Part shown: positions 6,959-11,321 of the stretch, in pieces
Position numbering within the stretch: position 1 is the stretch's first letter
How the letters are laid out: each line of letters begins with the position of its first letter
Assembly (NCBI GenBank): GCA_017999075.1
Contig: JAGOBX010000069.1
Span: 1-11,321, forward strand
DNA length: 11,321 nt
Direction of reading: 5' to 3'
Source: Candidatus Babelota bacterium
GTDB taxonomy: Bacteria > JAGOBX01
Position numbers and translations under genes: made by a program
The notes under the pieces: model-generated
Database searches by the model: none
What the model saw: the letters and a program-made list of their open reading frames with translations, nothing else
What the model was told of the DNA's origin: nothing

Positions 6959-7912
6959 CTAAATTTGAAGATAATTTTTTGTAATTGAAGCAGGTATTTT
7001 TAAACCTAATAATTTATATAGTCTTTCAATTAATTCGTATTGTTGATTTTCAAATAAAATTTTAAACATATATTCTTTTAATTTTTTTTTCAATACATGA
7101 ATCTTTTCTGACTGAAATAAACATTGTTGACTGTTCATTGTTAAATAATTAATGTACAAATATAAAGCACAAAATTTTTTACAGATTGTTATTTTTATAA
7201 TATTTTCGAATAAATTTAAATCGCTTTTGTCAATTATTGATTTTAAAAAAATTTGACTGCTGTTGCTCGCTATTCTATTTTCTAATTCTATCAAAAAATC
7301 AAATACATATTCACTGTTTTTATTTTCGATTGATAAATATAATGAATTATCAAAGATAGAAGAACAATTTGTAATACTAATTTTTTCTTTATCTATCATT
7401 ATTTTTTTTGTTTCGTCTTTAATAAAAGTAATTGCCGTAATATTTTTTTTATCTTTAATTAGCTTGATATTTGTGTTAAACTTATCAATTTTAAATCCGT
7501 CCAACTGCAAAATTATTGAGCCTGAATTTGCATCTTCAAAATTCAATTTTTTCTTAACTTTTGATTTTTTGATTTTTTTAGTTTTCTGGTTACAGCAAAT
7601 ATAAAATATATTTTTCTTTTTTTCTGTGAATTTTTCGGAGGTCTTTTTATAACAGGTTTGGGCAATTAATATTTTATCATATTTGGGAGTAAAAAGAAAA
7701 TCGTAGCAATCGTGTGTTAATATTGATAATTTTTTTATTGATTGCTCTTTCAATTTTTTAGAAAAGCATTTATAGATTAGATTTTTATACTTTGCAAATA
7801 ATTGTAAATGATTGGGTTTAAAATCAAAAAAATTATTACTGTCTTTTAAAATATTAGTTTTCAGATTTTTAAGAATGTATTTTTTTTCTTTCTCAATTTC
7901 ATTTTCATTCAT
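6959..7912 (-). CDS. Unrecognised lysine-rich 317-residue protein, first gene of a two-gene operon
   Basis: I do not recognise this protein. It is very basic, with a lysine cluster near residues 110-122 (KTKKIKKSKVKKKL), alternating strands between about 125 and 215, and helices towards the C-terminus (YELIERLYKLLGLKIP). Several Cys residues (CYDF, TCYKK, ICCNQ, CKKFC) do not form an obvious zinc motif. The basic patch suggests nucleic-acid binding. No SD is visible before the ATG at 7910-7912; the preceding 40 bases are only A and T with very few other bases, unlike its neighbours. The next in-frame ATG is far downstream. Base composition here is even more A+T-rich than in the replication and mobilization genes, which may indicate separate acquisition. 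An extended -10 promoter and a perfect palindrome lie upstream. Confidence 0.75.
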   Translation of the reverse strand: MNENEIEKEKKYILKNLKTNILKDSNNFFDFKPNHLQLFAKYKNLIYKCFSKKLKEQSIKKLSILTHDCYDFLFTPKYDKILIAQTCYKKTSEKFTEKKKNIFYICCNQKTKKIKKSKVKKKLNFEDANSGSIILQLDGFKIDKFNTNIKLIKDKKNITAITFIKDETKKIMIDKEKISITNCSSIFDNSLYLSIENKNSEYVFDFLIELENRIASNSSQIFLKSIIDKSDLNLFENIIKITICKKFCALYLYINYLTMNSQQCLFQSEKIHVLKKKLKEYMFKILFENQQYELIERLYKLLGLKIPASITKNYLQI

Positions 7913-7954
7913 AATTATAATTATAAAAAAATAAATAAAAAAAACAATAGTGGA

Positions 7955-7966
7955 AAACCGCGGTTT
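7955..7966. promoter_or_regulatory. Perfect 12-base palindrome AAACCGCGGTTT, possible operator
   Basis: The perfect dyad AAACCGCGGTTT lies 43 bases before the start of the 317-residue gene, between its probable promoter and its ATG. Its G+C core stands out in a nearly pure A+T neighbourhood. It could be an operator for autoregulation of the two-gene operon, or a small RNA hairpin in the leader. It lacks a long enough stem and loop for a classical terminator. Confidence 0.4.
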
Positions 7967-8068
7967 AAAAACCTTCTTTGAACTAAAAATTTTTTTATAA
8001 ATTCACAACTTATTAATTTTTATTTTATCTTATAAGGTTTTGTGTAGTAAAAATGGCGGGATAAAAAC

Positions 8069-8100
8069 ATTATAACAATTTGAACAGGTGTAGCAGTCAA
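8069..8100 (-). promoter_or_regulatory. Probable extended -10 promoter for the two-gene operon
   Basis: On the minus strand, TGTTATAAT gives a consensus -10 (8069-8074) with the TGn extension. A TTGACT box lies at 8095-8100, but the 20-base spacing is too long for a standard pair, so the promoter probably depends on the extended -10. The leader to the ATG at 7912 would be about 150 bases long, unusually long for this window. Confidence 0.45.
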
Positions 8101-8156
8101 AATAGTATTATTTTGATTATTCTATTTTTTGAAAATGGAATAAAGCGGAATTAAAA

Positions 8157-8196
8157 ATTGTCTATTTTTTTATTTTAAAAGGGATTGTCTATTTTT
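8157..8196. repeat. Two direct copies of ATTGTCTATTTTT
   Basis: The 13-base word is exact at 8157-8169 and 8184-8196, 27 bases apart; a weaker TTCTATTTTTT lies at 8120-8130. The copies are downstream of the cyclase gene and upstream of the operon promoter at 8069-8100. They may be regulator sites for that operon or only the result of slippage in A+T-rich DNA. Confidence 0.4.
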
Positions 8197-8236
8197 ACTT
8201 GTTGTAATGTTTTTAATGGGTGGGATGATTTTTATT

Positions 8237-8893
8237 TTATCGGGAATATGAAATACCCTCAAAAAAATCAATTTCATTATCAAGCGGCATACTAAAGTCA
8301 AATGACTGTTTTTTATCAATTTTTTTTTCAATATCTGGTGAAATTCGGGTCTGTGCCCGGCCTGCATTTTTGGCCTGATATAAATACTCATCCGCCTGTT
8401 TTGGTGTTCTACCTATGCCTGCGCTGAAATTAATAGAAAATTCCTTACGGTAACTTATAAAAACAAGATTTGAAATTTCATGCCGTGCTTTTTCAATTTT
8501 GGCATGTAATTCGACTGGGTCTTTTGCGACAAGCATAAATTCTTCGCCGCCGTAACGGATGACGCTCATTTCTGTTGACGCTTTCAATTTTTCTGCAAAT
8601 TTTTGTAGAACAACGTCGCCTGCCTGATGACCGTAAGTATCATTAACCATCTTGAAATGGTCGATATCTAATATTCCAAAAAATGTTTTTTTGTTTTTAA
8701 TAATATTTGTCCGGTTTATAATATCGTTAAAATATAATCTATTATACGCATTAGTGAGCGGGTCGGTATAGATTATAGTTATAACATTTTTTATTTGTGC
8801 CGGGTCAGTTATGCCAATATTATAAAGCCGTTGCGGAATAGAGATATCGTTTTCAATTGTCGTAACTTTATCAATAATAATATTGTTATTCAT
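8237..8893 (-). CDS. Compact GGDEF diguanylate cyclase, last gene of the mobilization operon
   Basis: Makes c-di-GMP from two GTP. With the start at 8893 (218 residues) the domain signatures are complete: DPLT followed by NR (44-52), metal site D76 in LDIDHFKMVND, substrate Asn84, TYGHQAGD (86-93), active-site RYGGEEF (113-119), and a closing ADEYLYQAKNAGR. The five-residue-upstream RxxD product-inhibition site is absent (STEM there), so feedback control is likely missing. The segment between SAGIG and ADEYLY is shorter than usual. There is no transmembrane or sensor domain, only about 40 N-terminal residues, so it is cytosolic. I chose the start at 8893 rather than 8944 because GAGG lies nine bases before it and it overlaps the end of the 51-residue gene by eight bases. 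Co-transcription with the relaxase suggests a link between c-di-GMP and transfer, which is inference. Confidence 0.9.
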   Translation of the reverse strand: MNNNIIIDKVTTIENDISIPQRLYNIGITDPAQIKNVITIIYTDPLTNAYNRLYFNDIINRTNIIKNKKTFFGILDIDHFKMVNDTYGHQAGDVVLQKFAEKLKASTEMSVIRYGGEEFMLVAKDPVELHAKIEKARHEISNLVFISYRKEFSINFSAGIGRTPKQADEYLYQAKNAGRAQTRISPDIEKKIDKKQSFDFSMPLDNEIDFFEGISYSR

Positions 8894-9041
8894 TGCTTTC
8901 AACCTCAAACGGCACGTCAGATTCATTCTGATATTTGATACCAAGAATTTTATCTAACGTGCCTGCGTTTTGAGATAATTTTTCCAAGTCTAAAAAATCC
9001 AAATTTGCAATGAATTTTTCAATGGCAATTTCGTCATTCAT
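8886..9041 (-). CDS. 51-residue acidic small protein upstream of the cyclase
   Basis: A short frame from an ATG at 9039-9041, preceded by CAGGA, to a TAA at 8886-8888. It encodes 51 residues, rich in Asp and Glu, with a predicted helix (IAIEKFIANLDFLDLEKLSQ) and an acidic end (FEVESNE). The spacing supports it: it starts 23 bases after the 120-residue gene and its stop overlaps the cyclase start by eight bases, exactly filling the gap in a tightly packed operon. I do not recognise it. Possible roles are a partner or regulator of the cyclase, or a coupling frame that sets cyclase translation. Confidence 0.65.
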   Translation of the reverse strand: MNDEIAIEKFIANLDFLDLEKLSQNAGTLDKILGIKYQNESDVPFEVESNE

Positions 9042-9064
9042 TGTGTATTTTCCTGTAAAAAATA

Positions 9065-9427
9065 TTATTGAAAAAAATATCCATTGCCTTTGTTTTCATT
9101 ATAAAAATGTTTGAGCCCCTCCTGTAGTTGCATCAATAACATTTTATACTTATTGATTGCGTTTGAGTATGTCAGGCATAAGTATTTATTGTTATAATAA
9201 TTTACGTTGCTCAGGTTAAGCCAAAATTGCTTGTCGTATTCAAGTGCAGCGTCTTCAGTAGCAAATTCTTTTTCTTCGAGCACATCCATTTCAAGACCCA
9301 AAATAATAAATTTTCGGCCGTCAACCTTGCTATAGAACCTAACAAGGTTTAGATTCATTAGCATCCCGCCGTCTTTTGCTCTGATAAAAAACGGCTTTTT
9401 AGAATCCGGTAATTTGTCATAGTCCAT
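9065..9427 (-). CDS. Unrecognised 120-residue protein of the mobilization operon
   Basis: I do not recognise a named family. The N-terminal 60 residues look like a small beta-rich domain with strands at FFIRAKDGGMLMNLNLVRFYSKV and RKFIILGLEM, followed by EFATEDAALEYDKQFW, a pattern resembling small phage and plasmid proteins that read as strand, strand, then a helix starting with an acidic AxxxYxx segment. The C-terminal half is helical (NAINKYKMLLMQLQEGLKHFY). There is no signal peptide or membrane span. An ideal SD, AGGAGG with eight bases to the ATG, indicates strong translation. It lies 27 bases after the relaxase stop, so it is almost certainly co-transcribed with it. A role in mobilization or in regulating the downstream cyclase is possible but not shown. 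Confidence 0.78.
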   Translation of the reverse strand: MDYDKLPDSKKPFFIRAKDGGMLMNLNLVRFYSKVDGRKFIILGLEMDVLEEKEFATEDAALEYDKQFWLNLSNVNYYNNKYLCLTYSNAINKYKMLLMQLQEGLKHFYNENKGNGYFFQ

Positions 9428-9454
9428 ACTAAAAACCTCCTAAAAAAATATTAA

Positions 9455-10468
9455 TTATCGAGAAATTGACGAACAAAAATCGTCGTCTTTAACCTTATTT
9501 AATTCAAGACTAACGCAATCATTAATATATTGAAACTGATTTGATAATTGCTTTGCTTCGCTAAATAATTGTGATAAATTTGCAGCATTGCATTTATTTT
9601 GCAATTCAGGAAAAGTCATTGTCAATTTTGGTTTTGAACTGGAGTTCAAAGCAAATAGATTTTCAAATAATTCAATACCTTTAGTATCGGTCAATTTATT
9701 CATAAGTAATGCCCAGCGTATATCTTTCCATTTTTCTTTTATCTCTTTGATTTTATCGGTCAAATCCTTTGTTTGATAATAACTATTCTTATTTACTTTT
9801 TTCCATTTTTTCCGGATTAACGGTTTGAATTTATAATTGCTGTTATTGCTTAAAAAATTAGTGAACGGGTTAAAAAATTCGTCAATGAATTTTTCTTTCA
9901 TTTGCATATTGTAGTTCCGGCCGTTCTGGTGATTACGTGCTTTGCTGTTTTTTCTATCGCTGAAATATTGCCCCCAAGAACGCTGTTTGTAATTATCAAA
10001 ACTTTGACAGTCATATAGTCCAAAAATTTTCAAATAATCGTTAAAGCCTGTTTTTATATGTTCGAATTGCGCGGGCGATATTTTATGAAACCGTCTGTCC
10101 TTATCAAAAATATTAACCGGATTTAGCAGAAAATGCGCGTGATATTGCGTGTCAGTTTCGTGTATACAAAAAAGCCCGCAGAAGTCTGGAAAATACTTTT
10201 TTTGATACTGAATGCAGCAAGCAAGAAATTTATTTTTATTCTTAACATTTTCTTTTTTAACGCTGAAAATAAATCTGTAATCTTTGCGCTTGCTCTTACT
10301 ATAATTAACAGAAGACATTAGTATTTCTTGCCAGTTTTGTTGAAAATTGGCAGGTTTAAGACCGTTAAACCAATACTGTTTTATGGCTTTATCGCATATA
10401 TATTTTTTATGCGCAACTGTCGCTTTTATGTCATGATTTTTCCATTTTGTCGCTTTAATGACGCTCAT
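9455..10468 (-). CDS. HUH relaxase (MOBP-like) for plasmid mobilization
   Basis: Nicks one strand at oriT and remains bound to the 5' end during transfer. In 337 residues the decisive motif is IHETDTQYHAHFLLNPVN (102-119): HxH followed by N matches the metal-binding motif III of the Relaxase family (HTDT-HxHxxxNxVN). Tyr23 in HKKYICDKA is the best candidate for the nicking tyrosine, given its usual place near the N-terminus; the FIFSVKK strand (67-72) fits the fold. The C-terminal 150 residues are basic and helical with no recognised primase or helicase domain, and the protein is shorter than many relaxases, so it probably relies on a helper transfer apparatus; no type IV secretion or coupling-protein gene is visible here. 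Its ATG overlaps the MobC-like stop as ATGA, typical of mob operons. The MOB subclass is tentative. Confidence 0.85.
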   Translation of the reverse strand: MSVIKATKWKNHDIKATVAHKKYICDKAIKQYWFNGLKPANFQQNWQEILMSSVNYSKSKRKDYRFIFSVKKENVKNKNKFLACCIQYQKKYFPDFCGLFCIHETDTQYHAHFLLNPVNIFDKDRRFHKISPAQFEHIKTGFNDYLKIFGLYDCQSFDNYKQRSWGQYFSDRKNSKARNHQNGRNYNMQMKEKFIDEFFNPFTNFLSNNSNYKFKPLIRKKWKKVNKNSYYQTKDLTDKIKEIKEKWKDIRWALLMNKLTDTKGIELFENLFALNSSSKPKLTMTFPELQNKCNAANLSQLFSEAKQLSNQFQYINDCVSLELNKVKDDDFCSSISR

Positions 10469-10851
10469 AAATTTTTCAAGTCCTTTTTTATGTTATTCAA
10501 TTCCAAAATAAATTCATTTATTTTTTCTGCTTGTTCTGTAATTTGTTTATGACATTCCTCTAAATATTTTTTTGTAATTACTTCATAAATGCTTTTGATA
10601 TCAGCATTATTTTCTGACATTTCAAACAAAGTTTTTCTTATCAAATACAAATGATTTTCAACCGCATTCAACTGTTTCAGAATTTCGTTTATTTGCAACT
10701 CCGGTATCGTATTGAAATCATAGATTTTTACATTCTGCATTAAGCGGCTGAACAGGTCGCTTACAGATATATTTAACTTTTCTGCAAGTTCTTGTGCTTG
10801 TTGTTTTGTTTCTGCTGATATAGTCAAACATATATTTTTTTTAGTCGGCAT
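10465..10851 (-). CDS. MobC-like ribbon-helix-helix mobilization accessory protein
   Basis: 128 residues. The N-terminus, KKNICLTISAETKQQAQELA, followed by NISVSDLFSRLM, has the strand-helix-helix order of CopG/MobC-type ribbon-helix-helix proteins that bind oriT and help the relaxase; such proteins often also repress their own promoter. The rest (about residues 50-128) is helical with a likely coiled coil at the end (AEKINEFILELNNIKKDLKNL), suited to dimerization or contact with the relaxase. It is the first gene of the mobilization operon, directly downstream of the inverted-repeat region, and overlaps the relaxase gene by four bases. Its SD is weak (GGAAAG at a long distance), unlike most neighbours, so its expression may depend on leader structure. 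The gene name MobC is an analogy, not a match. Confidence 0.75.
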   Translation of the reverse strand: MPTKKNICLTISAETKQQAQELAEKLNISVSDLFSRLMQNVKIYDFNTIPELQINEILKQLNAVENHLYLIRKTLFEMSENNADIKSIYEVITKKYLEECHKQITEQAEKINEFILELNNIKKDLKNL

Positions 10852-10878
10852 ATTTTTTTACTTTCCGTTTTTAAAATT

Positions 10879-10959
10879 GAAAGATTGAGTATCGGCGCAG
10901 TCCGTTAATAATAACCGTCAAACATTGTTGTCGGTGCTCCTTGCACTCTTCAATCTTTC
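10879..10959. other. Candidate oriT or structured leader: long inverted repeat with inner hairpins
   Basis: Perfect 10-base arms GAAAGATTGA (10879-10888) and TCAATCTTTC (10950-10959) enclose 61 bases. Inside are a GTGC-TCCTT-GCAC hairpin (10934-10946) and a GTTA-ATAA-TAAC hairpin (10904-10915). The region lies directly upstream of the MobC-like and relaxase genes, where oriT usually sits. It is also the transcribed leader of that operon, since transcription should begin near 10960, at the edge of the right arm. I cannot identify a nick-site consensus. It may be oriT, a regulatory RNA leader, or both. Confidence 0.5.
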
Positions 10960-10966
10960 TTATTAT

Positions 10967-10995
10967 ATTATAAACTATACGGCTTCACTAATCAA
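10967..10995 (-). promoter_or_regulatory. Strong sigma-70-type promoter of the mobilization operon
   Basis: On the minus strand, -35 TTGATT (10990-10995) and a perfect -10 TATAAT (10967-10972) are separated by 17 bases. Transcription would start near 10960 and cross the inverted repeat before the MobC-like gene. Confidence 0.75.
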
Positions 10996-11009
10996 CATTT
11001 ACAAAGAAA

Positions 11010-11033
11010 AGTATGTCCAAAAAGTATACAAAA
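11010..11033. repeat. Imperfect direct repeat AGTATGTCCAAAA / AGTATACAAAA
   Basis: The two units start at 11010 and 11023, 13 bases apart, between the two divergent promoters. They may be extra protein-binding sites of the mobilization control region; the second copy is shorter, so this is only suggestive. Confidence 0.35.
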
Positions 11034-11041
11034 TTTACTTG

Positions 11042-11055
11042 TTTACACTTGTAAA
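11042..11055. promoter_or_regulatory. TTTACA-CT-TGTAAA dyad over the -35 box, likely operator
   Basis: The six-base arms TTTACA and TGTAAA with a two-base centre overlap the -35 of the divergent gene. A further TTTACA half-site lies at 10998-11003. A ribbon-helix-helix repressor encoded on either side is the natural candidate to bind here. Confidence 0.5.
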
Positions 11056-11077
11056 AGTTCAATTTTTATGGTATAAT
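11049..11077 (+). promoter_or_regulatory. Sigma-70-type promoter of the divergent right-edge gene
   Basis: -35 TTGTAA (11049-11054), 17-base spacer, perfect -10 TATAAT (11072-11077). The start would be near 11084, giving a leader of about 65 bases before the ATG at 11149. Confidence 0.65.
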
Positions 11078-11148
11078 ATGTCTATAAAATAAAGGTTGTT
11101 TTTATTGTTTAGTTTATTTACTTTTTGTCTGTCGAGGCGGGTGTGTTT

Positions 11149-11321
11149 ATGGATAATTCAAATAATAATAGCCAGATAAAAATGCATACGATTTCATTCA
11201 AATGCGATGACTTGCTTAAAGAAAAAATTGACAGTATGTTGAATGCAATTCAAATCAAATTAAAAATGAAAGTTTCGGAAGGTGAAATAATACGAAGAAT
11301 GATACTGGCGTATACTCCTGA
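11149..11321 (+). CDS. Ribbon-helix-helix-like DNA-binding protein, partial at right edge
   Basis: 57 residues are visible from the ATG at 11149-11151, and the frame stays open to the window end. The sequence HTISFKCDDLLKEKIDSML, then a lysine-rich loop and KVSEGEIIRRMILAY, has the strand-helix-helix pattern of CopG/Arc-type proteins. GAGGCGG lies upstream as an SD. It is the only plus-strand gene, divergent from the mobilization operon, with its own promoter and dyad. That position suits an autoregulated repressor or a copy-control or partition accessory protein; the missing C-terminus prevents a choice. An in-frame ATG at residue 12 is a weaker alternative start. Confidence 0.72.
   Translation, partial: MDNSNNNSQIKMHTISFKCDDLLKEKIDSMLNAIQIKLKMKVSEGEIIRRMILAYTP

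Larger units (their letters stand above)
7913..8236. other. Gene-free gap between the cyclase gene and the two-gene operon
   Basis: No supported gene on either strand. The gap holds the palindrome, the extended -10 promoter and the 13-base repeats listed separately. I see no strong G+C-rich hairpin with a U tract after the cyclase stop, so read-through from the mobilization operon into the two-gene operon is possible. Confidence 0.6.

Noticed and set aside
7263-7604. 113-codon open frame on the plus strand
   Set aside because: It is antisense to the 317-residue gene, made of hydrophobic residues that arise when A-rich lysine codons are read in reverse, and has no SD.
8170-8391. 73-codon frame on the minus strand
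   Set aside because: It overlaps the end of the cyclase gene in another frame and has no domain or SD; the cyclase frame is clearly the real one.

Overview
The window is a strongly A+T-rich bacterial segment (G+C looks clearly below one third) that reads as the backbone of a mobilizable plasmid or integrated mobile element. It uses the ordinary bacterial code (TAA and TGA both act as stops), most genes have purine-rich Shine-Dalgarno (SD) sites, and promoters resemble the sigma-70 consensus. The host cannot be named from the sequence. Nothing chromosomal (tRNA, rRNA, housekeeping gene) is visible.

Layout, right to left, because all genes but one are on the minus strand. (1) 8237-10995, mobilization module: a good minus-strand promoter, a long inverted repeat that is the best oriT or structured-leader candidate, a MobC-like ribbon-helix-helix protein, an HUH relaxase, a 120-residue protein of unknown function, a 51-residue protein that standard gene calling would miss, and a compact GGDEF diguanylate cyclase as the last gene. 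A divergent plus-strand gene at the right edge (11149 onward, cut by the window) encodes a second small DNA-binding protein behind its own promoter and a dyad. (2) 5507-8100, a two-gene operon of lysine- and asparagine-rich proteins (317 and 478 residues) matching no family I know, behind a palindrome and an SD-less start. (3) 5170-5506, a gene-free gap with iteron-like repeats and the promoter of the leftward operon. (4) 1-5169, replication module: a DUF6166-like protein, a DUF5659-like protein, an unknown 135-residue protein, a primase-associated SF3 helicase, a separate gene carrying what is normally the C-terminal end of that same helicase, and a family A DNA polymerase with an intact 3'-5' exonuclease that runs off the left edge.

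Taken together the element seems to bring its own helicase and polymerase for replication and its own relaxase for transfer, with a c-di-GMP-making enzyme co-transcribed with the relaxase. The most unusual points are the split helicase with an SD placed inside the upstream gene, the array of CTTCGG-type DNA words on both strands inside the C-terminal tail gene, the cyclase in the mobilization operon, and the unrecognised two-gene operon.
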